Assembly: GCF_013426915.1 (NCBI RefSeq)
Contig: NZ_AP023180.1
Coordinates: forward strand, 1 to 64,000
Direction of reading: 5' to 3'
Source of the DNA: Paraburkholderia sp. PGU19
Lineage (GTDB): Bacteria > Pseudomonadota > Gammaproteobacteria > Burkholderiales > Burkholderiaceae
Length of the DNA stretch: 64,000 nucleotides
Each line of letters starts with the position of its first letter. The stretch's first letter is position 1. The translations under genes were made by a program, and so were the position numbers. The notes below the pieces were generated by a model, which was not told where the DNA came from, ran no database searches, and saw nothing but the letters and a program-made list of their open reading frames with translations. Shown in pieces: positions 1 through 7,852 of the stretch.

Positions 1-1013
1 TTGGCACCGGATATCGCGATACCATCCTCGCCCTCGGGATGGATGACGGGGTTGTCGCCGCACGAGCCCACTTCATCGAGAATCGCGTCGTACGCGTCCT
101 TGATGGCCCGCTTGGACGCCCCATGTACCTGCGCAATCCCGCGAAGGCTGTAAACGTCCTGCAGCCGGTAATCGGCAAAGCGATCGCATAGCGCACTTCC
201 GGCCAGCAGGCGCCGGATGTTGTCGGCCGTGTTCCTCTGATCGACGTGTTTCTTGATGGCGTGATACCGGGCATCCAGCGAGCGCGTGGTTGCCTTGAGC
301 GGCTGCATCGACATCGATGCTGCAATGTCCGCAACCTTCGAAAGCTCGATCGCGTTATAGAGCGCCAGCATCCCGATCGCGGTCACCGACGTGGTGCCGT
401 TGGTGAGCGAAAGCCCCTCCTTGCAGCGCAGCGCGTGCGGTTTCAGCCCCGCTCGCTCCAATGCTTCGGCGCCACTCATGCGCTCACCGCGGTACCAGGC
501 TTCTCCTTCGCCAATCAGGACGAGCGCCATATGTGCTTCGGGTGCGAGATAGCCGACCGAGCCGTCACCCGGCGCGAATGGCGTGATGTCGTTGTTCAGC
601 AGCGCGGCGATTTGCTGCAGCAATTCGAGGCTTACGCCGGAATAACCTTTGCCGAGGCTGATCAGCATCATCAGGAGCGTAGCGCGGACAACTTCGCGAG
701 GCAGCGGTTCGCCGACAGAGACGGCATGGGAGCGCACGATATTTCGCTGAAGCTGCTCGGCGTCGTTCGGGCTGATGACGCGAGTCGAATTTGCGCCAAA
801 GCCAGACGTCACACCATAGACCAGCCGGTTCTGGCTCAGAAAAAGATCGACCAGGCGGCGCGAATTCAACACGCGTTCGCGATAGACGGGGGAGAACTTT
901 ATCTGTGCGCCATGTCTGGCTACGGCAATGAATTGCTCGATTGAAATATCGGACTCTCCGAGCAGAACTTCGGATATCTTGCCTGGTCGGGATTCGATGT
1001 GCGCCAAATTCAT
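1..1013 (-). CDS. HAL/PAL-family lyase without MIO triad (candidate ergothionase), 3' end outside window
   Basis: The first 337 codons of an aromatic amino-acid lyase homologue are present; the C-terminus runs off the window edge. The start at 1013 has an AGAGGA ribosome site. The family motif YGVTSGFG lies at residues 66-73 and GSVGYLAPEAHMA at 151-163. In true histidine ammonia-lyases that second stretch reads GSVGASGDLAPLAHM, and Ala-Ser-Gly cyclises into the MIO electrophile. Here the triad is gone and a Tyr stands in its place, so MIO chemistry should be impossible. Ergothionase, which releases trimethylamine from ergothioneine, is a known MIO-independent member of this fold and has been reported from a Burkholderia isolate; that is my best guess. 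Membership of the lyase fold is firm, the substrate is inferred. Confidence 0.75.
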   Translation of the reverse strand, partial: MNLAHIESRPGKISEVLLGESDISIEQFIAVARHGAQIKFSPVYRERVLNSRRLVDLFLSQNRLVYGVTSGFGANSTRVISPNDAEQLQRNIVRSHAVSVGEPLPREVVRATLLMMLISLGKGYSGVSLELLQQIAALLNNDITPFAPGDGSVGYLAPEAHMALVLIGEGEAWYRGERMSGAEALERAGLKPHALRCKEGLSLTNGTTSVTAIGMLALYNAIELSKVADIAASMSMQPLKATTRSLDARYHAIKKHVDQRNTADNIRRLLAGSALCDRFADYRLQDVYSLRGIAQVHGASKRAIKDAYDAILDEVGSCGDNPVIHPEGEDGIAISGA

Positions 1014-1415
1014 TGTGAATGTCCTCTGCTGACTGCATGAAATGAAGTGGGTGACAAAATCGGCTTGAAAGCGCGATGTTTGCCGGAGATCATTGCAGGG
1101 CAGAGTAGCGGCGGAAGGCTCGGTACACAAACGATTTGAATTGTGTTCCGTGTTTAGTTTTTCTAAAGTCGGATTTTTTCCGATATATTCATGTTGATTT
1201 TAAAAGGGGCGATCTGTTTAATTCGAAAAAGTAACTTTCTCGAATTCTTTGGGAGTGTTGGCGAGTTTCGGTTTCTAATCGATATAAATCGATTTTGTTG
1301 GATTCTGCGCGGGCAGGGATAAAGCGCAGCGGCGAAACACCGAGGTATCCGGGAATGCCGCTCAGCCATGCAGCAAATATTCAATCACCCTGCCAACTGG
1401 CCATCAGGCCACCCA
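1014..1415. other. AT-richer intergenic region upstream of the lyase
   Basis: No convincing gene is present. The stretch separates the carbonic anhydrase stop from the lyase start, both on the minus strand, so it should hold the lyase promoter. It is clearly richer in A and T than its surroundings. A 7-bp inverted repeat, AATCGAT at 1277-1283 and ATCGATT at 1288-1294, is a possible regulator site. A 73-codon open frame across it has no coding character. Confidence 0.5.
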
Positions 1416-2162
1416 TCAGCCCAAAAACTCCAGCGCGCCCGTGCTCAGGTTGTACATCGCGCCGACGATCTTGATCGTGCCTTGGCTTTCCATTTCGGCC
1501 AGCACGGGACTATCGCGACGTATGTTGCCGATCGTCAGTTCGACGTTCTTGCGCGCCACGGCATTCACGAACGCGTAGTTCGTTGCGGAGCGCTCGCCGC
1601 TGTACTCGGTGGCCTGCACGGCGGGTTTGATCTTGTCGAGCAGCGCGGTGAGATTGCCCAGTTCGGCGTTCGCAATGGCGCCCTTGATCGCGCCACAAGC
1701 CGTGTGACCCATCACGACGACCACCTTCGCGCCCGACAGCTTGCACGCAAACTCGATGCTCCCGAGGATGTCGGTGTTCTCGACGTTGCCCGCAACGCGG
1801 CAGTTGAAGATGTCGCCGATACCGAGGTCCATGATGACTTCGGCGGGCGCGCGCGAATCGATGCAGCTCAGCAGCACGGCTGCGGGATATTGCCCCGCCG
1901 CGCTCGCACGTTGCTCGCGCAGATAGTTACGCGGCTTTCGCTCGCCCTTCTGGAAGCGCGCGTTGCCCTTTTTCATGTCGTCGATGATTTCTTGCGGCGA
2001 CATCCGGTCGCGCTGCGCCCGGGTCAACGCGTCGGCACGTGCCACGCCGGACAGGAACGTGATCTGGGCTAAGCCTGCAGCGGCCACAGTGCCCGTCAAC
2101 CGGAGAAATTGCCGGCGCCCCGAGCCTTTGTACTGTCGTGGATATTCATACGTATTGCACAT
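1416..2162 (-). CDS. Beta-carbonic anhydrase with Tat signal
   Basis: A 248-residue beta-class carbonic anhydrase, which interconverts CO2 and bicarbonate. The zinc ligands are visible: Cys100 and Asp102 in CIDSR, then His153 and Cys156 in GHTACGA. The N-terminus holds a twin-arginine signal, GRRQFLRLTG at residues 15-24, followed by a hydrophobic run ending near ARA, so the enzyme is probably exported folded to the periplasm. The start was placed at 2162 because it puts the twin-arginine motif close to the N-terminus; an upstream in-frame ATG at 2309 would add 49 residues without signal character. The gene is divergent from the YheO-like regulator. Confidence 0.88.
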   Translation of the reverse strand: MCNTYEYPRQYKGSGRRQFLRLTGTVAAAGLAQITFLSGVARADALTRAQRDRMSPQEIIDDMKKGNARFQKGERKPRNYLREQRASAAGQYPAAVLLSCIDSRAPAEVIMDLGIGDIFNCRVAGNVENTDILGSIEFACKLSGAKVVVVMGHTACGAIKGAIANAELGNLTALLDKIKPAVQATEYSGERSATNYAFVNAVARKNVELTIGNIRRDSPVLAEMESQGTIKIVGAMYNLSTGALEFLG

Positions 2163-2300
2163 GAACGGGCTCACTGGTTTTCGCAACGTCGTTATGACAC
2201 AAGGCACTGCGTTCGATGCGTCACGCATGAGTCGAAATATAGGCGATGCCGGATTGCGTTCAAGAGAAATGAAACCGGGCGGTGCTTTCGTTCGCCACGC

Positions 2301-2326
2301 CTTGCGCACGCAAGTGACTGTACAAT
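2301..2326 (+). promoter_or_regulatory. Palindrome and -10-like box ahead of the YheO-like regulator gene
   Basis: CTTGCGCACGCAAG (2301-2314) is a 14-bp palindrome with 6-bp arms. It sits just before TACAAT (2321-2326), a good -10 sequence about 30 bp upstream of the start codon at 2355. The palindrome would cover the -35 region, so it may be an operator. No good -35 hexamer at normal spacing was found. Confidence 0.4.
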
Positions 2327-2354
2327 ATGGGTAACTTTAGATAAAACGTCTATC

Positions 2355-2987
2355 ATGAGAAAAAACACGTTGGAGCGGGAGCGGGCGTCGCTTCTCGATC
2401 AGGTGAAGCAGATCGCCGACGGTCTGGGGCAGACGTTCGCCCCATTTTGCGAAGTCGTCGTCCACGATCTGCGCGATCCGGGGCATGCGATTCTCGCGAT
2501 TCACAACAACCTGTCCGGGCGCGCGGTCGGTGATCCGGCAACGGAACTCGGACTCGCGCGGATCGCCGACGAAGACTATCCGCAGTTGCTGACCAACTAT
2601 CCGAACCAGTTCGGCGACGGACGGCGAGCGAAGAGCACGTCGGTCGGGATCAAGGATTCGTCGGGACGGTATATCGCCGCGTTGTGTCTGAACGTCGATC
2701 TGAATCTGTTTCGCGGCATTCAGAACGTGCTGGAGCAGTTCTGCACGGCTTCTGGCGTCGGTGCAAAAGAATCGCTCGATCCAGCGAATGCCGAGGCGAT
2801 CCGGGAGCGCATCGACCAGTACGCGATGTCGCTGTCCACCACGCCGCAGGCGCTGAAGACGGAGCATCGGCGCGCGCTGATGCAGGAATTAAAGCAGGCG
2901 GGTTTTCTGGAGGTGCGCAGGTCGATGGAAATCATTGCTGCGCACCTGGGCGTATCGCGTGCGACGGTGTACAACGATACGAAGTGA
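2355..2987 (+). CDS. YheO/DauR-type PAS transcriptional regulator
   Basis: A 210-residue regulator with an N-terminal YheO-type PAS domain (about residues 15-125, including the FCEVVVHDLRDP stretch) and a C-terminal helix-turn-helix of the DauR type ending in LGVSRATVYNDTK. In Pseudomonas, DauR controls D-arginine catabolism, and relatives often sit beside D-amino-acid enzymes. That fits here, since the next gene, convergent and 24 bp away, encodes a D-serine dehydratase-like enzyme. The ATG at 2355 was chosen because upstream in-frame sequence overlaps the carbonic anhydrase gene and is shadow coding. Family is secure; effector and target are inferred. Confidence 0.85.
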   Translation: MRKNTLERERASLLDQVKQIADGLGQTFAPFCEVVVHDLRDPGHAILAIHNNLSGRAVGDPATELGLARIADEDYPQLLTNYPNQFGDGRRAKSTSVGIKDSSGRYIAALCLNVDLNLFRGIQNVLEQFCTASGVGAKESLDPANAEAIRERIDQYAMSLSTTPQALKTEHRRALMQELKQAGFLEVRRSMEIIAAHLGVSRATVYNDTK

Positions 2988-3011
2988 CGTGATCTTGCGG
3001 CTGCAGTCCGC

Positions 3012-4142
3012 TTACCAGCCATAGAATCTCGGCCACGCGGACACACCGCCATCGTGTGACAGCGCGTGATACTCGGGATGTTGAGCGCCCGTCGCACATG
3101 CGTGGTTGGGCAGAATACGCAGCCGCGTGCCGACCGGGAAACGCTGGGCGATTGCCGTGTCCGGCTCTCCGACTTGCGAGACGATGCCGTGCTCCTGATT
3201 CGCGGCGCTCATCAAAAAGCCTTCGATAGGCACGCCGTCTTCGGTGCATACGAGCCCGTAACCGAAGTCCTGGTTCTGGCGCTGTGTGCCGCGATCGCGG
3301 CTCATCGCCATCCAGCCCGCGTCGACGATTGCCCAGCCCTTGCTTTCCTGATGACCGATCACCGTGGTCAGCACGCTGAGCGCGATCTCGTCGATGCCGC
3401 ACACACCCACGTTGTGCATTACGAGATCGAAGAACACATAGACGCCCGCGCGAACCTCCGTCACGCCGTCGAGATGCCGCGCGGCGAGCGCCGTTGGCGT
3501 CGAGCCGATGCTGACCGTGTCGCAAGGCAGGCCGGCCGCGCGCAGCCGTTGGGCCGCATGCACGCAGCCGGCGCGCTCCTGTTCCGCGATTCGCTCCAGC
3601 TCTGCCGACGTGCTGTAGTCGTAGCTCGAGCCTGCATGTGCGAGTACGCCGCCCAGCTTCATTTTTCCTTCGTGCAGAATGCGCGCGACGTCGAGCAACA
3701 GGTCGTCGTCCGGTGCGATGCCCGAGCGATGTCCGTCGACGTCGACTTCGATCCACACCTCGAACGTCGTCGCATGAGCTTTCCCGAACGCCACGATGGC
3801 CTGTGCCGAATGGACGCTGTCCGTGATGATCTTCAGGCGGCAGCCACGTTGGAGCAGTTGCAGCGCCTGTTCAAGTTTGCTGGGCGCCATTGCCACTGCA
3901 TAGACGATATCGTCGATGCCTGCGGCGAAGAACTGCTCCGCTTCCTTCAGCGTCGAAACGGTGATCCCTTGTGCGCCGGCGGCAAGCTGCGCGCGCACGA
4001 CGTGATCGCATTTGGTCGTCTTCACATGCGGCCGGAAGGTCACGCCGTGTGCGTCCATCCGCGTTTGCATGCGCCGGATGTTGCGCGTCATGACATCGAC
4101 GTCGACGATGGCGGCGGGCGTATTGAGCGAGGCAAGAGTCAC
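3012..4142 (-). CDS. D-serine dehydratase / D-threonine aldolase-like PLP enzyme
   Basis: A 376-residue fold-type III PLP enzyme with an alanine-racemase-like barrel. The PLP lysine is Lys41 in PHVKTTK. The metal ligands of the dehydratase/aldolase group are at His347 and Cys349 in PNHACATG. The family includes eukaryotic-type D-serine dehydratase, D-threo-3-hydroxyaspartate dehydratase, D-threonine aldolase and the erythro-beta-hydroxyaspartate aldolase BhcC. Sequence alone does not decide between dehydratase and aldolase. The divergent LysR gene and the following L-type hydroxy-amino-acid dehydratase suggest work on 3-hydroxyaspartate, serine or threonine isomers. Confidence 0.85.
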   Translation of the reverse strand: MTLASLNTPAAIVDVDVMTRNIRRMQTRMDAHGVTFRPHVKTTKCDHVVRAQLAAGAQGITVSTLKEAEQFFAAGIDDIVYAVAMAPSKLEQALQLLQRGCRLKIITDSVHSAQAIVAFGKAHATTFEVWIEVDVDGHRSGIAPDDDLLLDVARILHEGKMKLGGVLAHAGSSYDYSTSAELERIAEQERAGCVHAAQRLRAAGLPCDTVSIGSTPTALAARHLDGVTEVRAGVYVFFDLVMHNVGVCGIDEIALSVLTTVIGHQESKGWAIVDAGWMAMSRDRGTQRQNQDFGYGLVCTEDGVPIEGFLMSAANQEHGIVSQVGEPDTAIAQRFPVGTRLRILPNHACATGAQHPEYHALSHDGGVSAWPRFYGW

Positions 4143-4240
4143 AGTGCTTTCCTTGAGGCGAAGTGTGCGCGGATTGACTGTAGCGCCTGTGGGCTATAGT
4201 GTGGTTAATGGTCAATCAACATTTCATTTAATTCAACTTA

Positions 4241-5161
4241 ATGGTCGATCTCGACGACATGCGGATGTTCAGGGCACTCGGCACGACGCATTCGCTCGCC
4301 GGTGCCGCACGGCTGCTCGACGTCACGCCACCCGCGCTCACCGTGCGGCTGCAAAAGCTCGAAGAGCGCCTTGGCGTGCATCTCGCGGTGCGCGAGGCGC
4401 GCGGCATTTCACTGACGGACGAAGGCACGCGGCTGATGCTCGAAGCAATCGATCTGCTCGAACGTCTCGAAACGCTGCCTGAACGGATCGCAGCGGAACA
4501 TCAATCCATAGCGGGGACCTTGCGCATCGTCGCGCCGCTGGGTTTCGGGCGCGTTCACGTGGCACCCGTTCTACGGGACTTTCACCTGATGTATCCAAAC
4601 GTGAAGGCCAGCCTGACTCTCTCGGATAATCCGCTCGCCGACAGCGCGGGTGCCGATATCGTGATCCATATCGGCGAAATGAAGGACTCGTCGTGGGTCG
4701 CGCACGTCCTTGCACCGAACGAACGCTATCTGTGCGCGAGCCCGCGACTGGCGGCTAGTCTCGACGCGCTGGAGCATCCTCAAGAACTCACGCATCTGCC
4801 CTGTTTGTGCCTGCGCGAAAACGACGAGGATGTATCGCGCTGGCGTTTTGAAAGGGCACCCGGCAGAAATGCGAAACAGGGCAAGCCGGTGACGGTGCGC
4901 GTGACAGGGGCGCTATCGTCGAACGATGGCGGCGTGATCGGCGATTGGGCGATGCGCGGACTTGGCATCATGGTGCGATCCGAATGGGACGCGGGCGCGC
5001 TGATCGCAAGCGGAAAGCTCAAGCGCCTGTTGCCGCAGTGGCGGCTGGCACCAGCGCCCATCGTCGCGCTCGTGCCGACGCGAAAGGGCGTGCCCGCCCG
5101 AGTGCGGCTTTTCCTCGATGCAGCGCGCGCCGCAATGGACCCGCCTCCGTGGCGCAAATAG
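4241..5161 (+). CDS. LysR-family transcriptional regulator
   Basis: A 306-residue LysR protein. The N-terminal winged helix-turn-helix (about residues 3-62, containing HSLAGAARLLDVTPPALT) is followed by a substrate-binding domain that opens with GTLRIVAPLGFGRVHVAP. It is divergent from the D-serine dehydratase-like gene with 98 bp between them, the usual arrangement for a LysR regulator and its target. The PLP dehydratase gene follows on the same strand after about 157 bp and could also be controlled. The upstream gap carries a near-exact 13-bp direct repeat (TTAATGGTCAATC at 4205-4217 and one with a single change at 4239-4251, overlapping the start codon). Confidence 0.88.
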   Translation: MVDLDDMRMFRALGTTHSLAGAARLLDVTPPALTVRLQKLEERLGVHLAVREARGISLTDEGTRLMLEAIDLLERLETLPERIAAEHQSIAGTLRIVAPLGFGRVHVAPVLRDFHLMYPNVKASLTLSDNPLADSAGADIVIHIGEMKDSSWVAHVLAPNERYLCASPRLAASLDALEHPQELTHLPCLCLRENDEDVSRWRFERAPGRNAKQGKPVTVRVTGALSSNDGGVIGDWAMRGLGIMVRSEWDAGALIASGKLKRLLPQWRLAPAPIVALVPTRKGVPARVRLFLDAARAAMDPPPWRK

Positions 5162-5201
5162 CGCTGCGTGGCTGTCCTGGCTGCGGAATTTACAAAATGT
5201 A

Positions 5202-5220
5202 TTGACATAGACAATATGTC
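5202..5220. promoter_or_regulatory. Palindromic operator overlapping a -35 box, ahead of the PLP dehydratase
   Basis: TTGACA (5202-5207) overlaps a perfect inverted repeat, GACATA (5204-5209) and TATGTC (5215-5220) separated by 5 bp. It lies about 100 bp upstream of the dehydratase start. A dimeric repressor bound here would block RNA polymerase. Which regulator binds is unknown; the LysR and YheO-like proteins nearby are candidates. Confidence 0.45.
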
Positions 5221-5317
5221 TAATCACAATTCGATCAATCCAGCGGGATAATTGCGCGTCGCTGCGGCTTTCGCGTTCCACGCCCGCGTCGCTCAACACT
5301 CGATATCCCGGACGATC

Positions 5318-6283
5318 ATGCTCACTTTGCCCACTTATGACGACGTCGTCGCCGCATCGAAGCGGCTCGAAGGCGTTGCGCACCGCACGCCTGTCCTGAC
5401 TTCGCGGACCGTCAACGACATGTTCGGCGCCGAAGTGTTCTTCAAATGCGAAAACCTTCAGCGCATGGGCGCGTTCAAGTTTCGCGGCGCGTTCAACGCA
5501 CTGTCGAAGTTCGATGAGCAGCAGCGGCGTCAGGGCGTGGTCGCGTTTTCGTCGGGCAATCACGCGCAGGCTATTGCGCTGTCCGCGCGCCTGCTCGGCA
5601 TGCCCGCGACGATCGTGATGCCGCACGACGCGCCGCAAATCAAGGTCGAGGCGACCAAAGGCTATGGCGGCAACGTCGTCGTGTACGACCGCTACAAGGA
5701 AGACCGCGAACAGATTGGCCGCGATCTCGCGCAGAAGCACGGCCTGACGCTGATTCCGCCCTACGATCATCCCGATGTGATTGCCGGGCAGGGCACGGCG
5801 GCGAAGGAACTGTTCGACGAAGTCGGGCCGCTCGATGCGTTCTTCGTGCCGCTCGGCGGCGGCGGATTGCTGTCGGGCTCGGCGCTGTCGACGCGCGCAC
5901 TGTCGCCCGATTGCGCGCTTTACGCGGTCGAGCCGGAAGCGGGCAACGATGGGCAGCAATCTTTCCGCTCAGGAAAGATCGTTAATATCAAAACGCCCAA
6001 AACGATCGCCGACGGCGCGCAGACGCAGCATCTCGGCGAGTACACGTTCCCGATCATCCGGCGCGATGTCACCGATGTACTCACGGCGAGCGACGCGGAA
6101 CTCGTCGATTGCATGCGTTTCTTTGCGGCCCGGATGAAGATCGTCGTCGAGCCCACGGGTTGTCTGAGCTTCGCCGCCGCGCGCCAGATGAAGGACAAGC
6201 TCAAGGGCAAGCGGATCGGCGTGCTGATCAGCGGCGGCAATGTCGATGTGCAGAAGTTCGCGGAACTGGTTTCGACGAACTGA
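5318..6283 (+). CDS. Threonine / L-threo-3-hydroxyaspartate dehydratase-like PLP enzyme
   Basis: A 321-residue fold-type II PLP enzyme of the serine/threonine dehydratase group without a C-terminal regulatory ACT domain. The PLP lysine is Lys54 in GAFKFRGAFNAL, and the phosphate-binding loop is the glycine run LGGGGLLSG. Length and the motif ENLQRMGAFKFRGA match the L-threo-3-hydroxyaspartate dehydratase, Sry1 and BhcB type rather than biosynthetic IlvA, which is longer. Starting at the ATG at 5318 matches family N-termini (LPTYDDVVAA). With the fold-III enzyme nearby, the cell may hold dehydratases for both configurations of a beta-hydroxy amino acid. Substrate not proven. Confidence 0.82.
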   Translation: MLTLPTYDDVVAASKRLEGVAHRTPVLTSRTVNDMFGAEVFFKCENLQRMGAFKFRGAFNALSKFDEQQRRQGVVAFSSGNHAQAIALSARLLGMPATIVMPHDAPQIKVEATKGYGGNVVVYDRYKEDREQIGRDLAQKHGLTLIPPYDHPDVIAGQGTAAKELFDEVGPLDAFFVPLGGGGLLSGSALSTRALSPDCALYAVEPEAGNDGQQSFRSGKIVNIKTPKTIADGAQTQHLGEYTFPIIRRDVTDVLTASDAELVDCMRFFAARMKIVVEPTGCLSFAAARQMKDKLKGKRIGVLISGGNVDVQKFAELVSTN

Positions 6284-6309
6284 AGGAAGCCGGCGCTCTG
6301 GCGACGCGA

Positions 6310-6564
6310 CTAACAGTAGACGCCGCCGGGATGCGCTGACATCGACGGCCCGCCGGCTTGAGGCGGAAAGACGCACCAGCCGCCGTCGTGATGACGAAAG
6401 AAGAAGATCGCCCGCGCACCGCACGTCGTTGACGCCTCGACGTGCGCGTATCTCGTTCCATCCCTGCGCCTATGCCCGAACCGCACGACCCGAATCTGCC
6501 CTTGTGGACCAGGTGCGAGCCACTTTTCGACCTGAGAGTGCAGCGATTTGGCGGCGGTGTTCAT
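6310..6564 (-). CDS. Small hypothetical protein
   Basis: An 84-residue basic protein, not recognised by family. The ATG at 6564 has an AGGAG ribosome site 6 bp upstream, which favours it over an in-frame ATG at 6654. The middle contains RAIFFFRHHDGGWCVFPP, an aromatic-rich stretch that looks like a small folded beta unit. There is no signal peptide or membrane segment. It converges on the PLP dehydratase gene with only 26 bp between stops. A strong inverted repeat sits 90 bp upstream of its start. Confidence 0.6.
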   Translation of the reverse strand: MNTAAKSLHSQVEKWLAPGPQGQIRVVRFGHRRRDGTRYAHVEASTTCGARAIFFFRHHDGGWCVFPPQAGGPSMSAHPGGVYC

Positions 6565-6653
6565 GATCAACTCCTGTTGCTCATCCCGGTGTTTCGCATC
6601 GCTGCTTGCGCACGATGCCGTGGGATGAACTGAAGGGTAGGACCGCCGTCTCA

Positions 6654-6689
6654 TTTATGATAGTTAATGTTTTTTATGTCTATCATAAA
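6654..6689. promoter_or_regulatory. 10-bp inverted repeat upstream of the 84-residue gene
   Basis: TTTATGATAG (6654-6663) and CTATCATAAA (6680-6689) form perfect 10-bp arms around a 16-bp AT-rich spacer. The rest of the gap up to 6878 holds no gene I can support. The position, between the start of the minus-strand small gene and the plus-strand 74-residue gene, fits a shared operator. Confidence 0.45.
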
Positions 6690-6878
6690 CAATTAAGAAT
6701 ACATTCTGCAGGGACGTGGGCGGCTGCGAGGCATGTCAACGTCACGGCAAGAATTTGCGCCAGCTCATAGAATCATCGCGCGCCCGGCAATGCGGGCGCC
6801 ACTTTTTGATGAACATAGCTTGCGCGGCATGCGAAATGAAGCTTTCCATGTGGCCGCAGCGGGAAGGAAGTACCCGAC

Positions 6879-7103
6879 ATGGAAGAGGTTTTCACATCGA
6901 GATCGAGCGCAGTCGCGCGCATCATGAGCGCGCGTGCGGCGCTGCTGAAGGATTCGGACATTGGCGCTTTGAGCGGCGGCGATAAGGCGGCACGGCTCGA
7001 GCGCCTGGAGCGTCTGCTGTTCGACGTGCGCGCGGGCCGCACCAACGACTTCACGATGCCGACGGCGAACGGGGAAGTGCGGGTTTTTGTGTCGCCGGAT
7101 TAG
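6879..7103 (+). CDS. Small hypothetical protein
   Basis: A 74-residue, largely helical charged protein of unknown function. The ATG at 6879 follows GGAAGGAAG, a plausible ribosome site. The centre (KAARLERLERLLFDVRAG) looks like an amphipathic helix, and no signal peptide or known domain is recognisable. It precedes the HicAB-type pair by 67 bp on the same strand, but the palindrome between them suggests separate transcription. It could be a non-coding open frame; support is the ribosome site and GC-rich third positions. Confidence 0.45.
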   Translation: MEEVFTSRSSAVARIMSARAALLKDSDIGALSGGDKAARLERLERLLFDVRAGRTNDFTMPTANGEVRVFVSPD

Positions 7104-7139
7104 CACAGATCAGATACCCAACGTCAAAGCGAAGTCTAT

Positions 7140-7167
7140 CGAATGGTGCCAATAGTGGTACCATTCG
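7140..7167. promoter_or_regulatory. Candidate autoregulatory operator of the HicAB pair
   Basis: CGAATGGTGCC (7140-7150) and GGTACCATTCG (7157-7167) are 11-bp inverted arms with one mismatch around AATAGT. The repeat ends 3 bp before the toxin ATG at 7171 and leaves no room for a normal ribosome site. HicB-type antitoxins usually carry a DNA-binding C-terminus and repress their own operon, so this is the obvious binding site. Confidence 0.6.
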
Positions 7168-7170
7168 CAC

Positions 7171-7422
7171 ATGACCGAAAAAATCCTTGAACAAATGCGT
7201 CGTGAACCCGCGAACGTCCGTTACACGGCATTGTTCAAGGTCTGCGTGGAGTATTTCGGAAAGCCGCGTCAATCGGGTTCGAGCCACGCAGTTTTCCGCA
7301 TGCCCTGGATAGGCGATCCACGCGTGAATATTCAAAACGAAAAAGGAAAGGCCAAGGCATACCAGGTGCGCCAGGTGCTGCAGGCCATCGATAAGCTGAA
7401 GGAGAGTCAACATGCCCGCTGA
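7171..7422 (+). CDS. hicA: HicA-like mRNA interferase toxin
   Basis: An 83-residue protein with the HicA-type core: a conserved His39 in SGSSHAVF, then a positively charged strand and helix (NEKGKAKAYQVRQVLQAIDKL). HicA toxins have a double-stranded-RNA-binding fold and cut mRNA when freed from HicB. It overlaps the next gene by 11 bp, the tight coupling usual for toxin-antitoxin pairs, in toxin-first order. The palindrome directly ahead of the ATG suggests autoregulation and perhaps an atypical translation start. Assigned from motif and context; activity not shown. Confidence 0.75.
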   Translation: MTEKILEQMRREPANVRYTALFKVCVEYFGKPRQSGSSHAVFRMPWIGDPRVNIQNEKGKAKAYQVRQVLQAIDKLKESQHAR

Positions 7423-7735
7423 TCACTACACCTACCGCGTCACGTGGTCGCCGGAAGACGGCGAACACGTGGGACTGTGCGCGGAGTTTCCATCCCTTTC
7501 GTGGCTTGCCCGTTCGCCCGACGCCGCGCTCAAGGGAATCCGCACAGCTGTCGCGCAAGCCATCGCCGACATGATCGAACAAGGTGAGGCTGTACCTGAT
7601 CCGCTCGCGGAGAAGCGCTATAGCGGCGAGTTCAGAGTACGCATTCCGCCCGAGCAGCATCGCGCGCTGGCGATGCAGGCGGCTGAGCAGGGCGTGAGCC
7701 TGAACCGGCTCGTCAGCATGAAGCTCGCAGCCTGA
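7412..7735 (+). CDS. hicB: HicB-like antitoxin
   Basis: A 107-residue HicB-family protein. The N-terminal half (YRVTWSPEDGEHVGLCAEFPSLSW) is the partial RNase-H-like fold that binds the toxin. The C-terminus (FRVRIPPEQHRALAMQAAEQG then VSLNRLVSMKLA) is a ribbon-helix-helix or Arc-type DNA-binding segment. The start has an AGGAG ribosome site inside the end of hicA. It should neutralise the toxin and repress the operon through the palindrome at 7140-7167. Confidence 0.8.
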   Translation: MPADHYTYRVTWSPEDGEHVGLCAEFPSLSWLARSPDAALKGIRTAVAQAIADMIEQGEAVPDPLAEKRYSGEFRVRIPPEQHRALAMQAAEQGVSLNRLVSMKLAA

Positions 7736-7767
7736 GTCCCACTTCTCACCCATCCCCACCAACAAAA

Positions 7768-7790
7768 ACGCCCCGCAACAAGCGGGGCGT
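7768..7790. terminator. Bidirectional terminator between hicB and the porin gene
   Basis: ACGCCCCGC (7768-7776) pairs with GCGGGGCGT (7782-7790) over a 5-base loop. Read on the minus strand it is followed by TTTTTG, and on the plus strand by TTCC. It lies between the convergent hicB and porin genes, so it likely ends the porin transcript well and the hicB transcript less well. Confidence 0.8.
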
Positions 7791-7852
7791 TTCCAGTCCA
7801 TCTGCAAGCGTGCAAGCAAAGCGCCCGCAAGCGCTTCGCCCGACAACACCGT

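Noticed and set aside
1163..1384. 73-codon open frame upstream of the lyase
   Set aside because: AT-rich sequence without ribosome site or recognisable protein; more likely control region.
4174..4200. TTGACT and TATAGT as lysR promoter
   Set aside because: Spacing is 15 bp, too short for a normal sigma-70 promoter, so it was not annotated.
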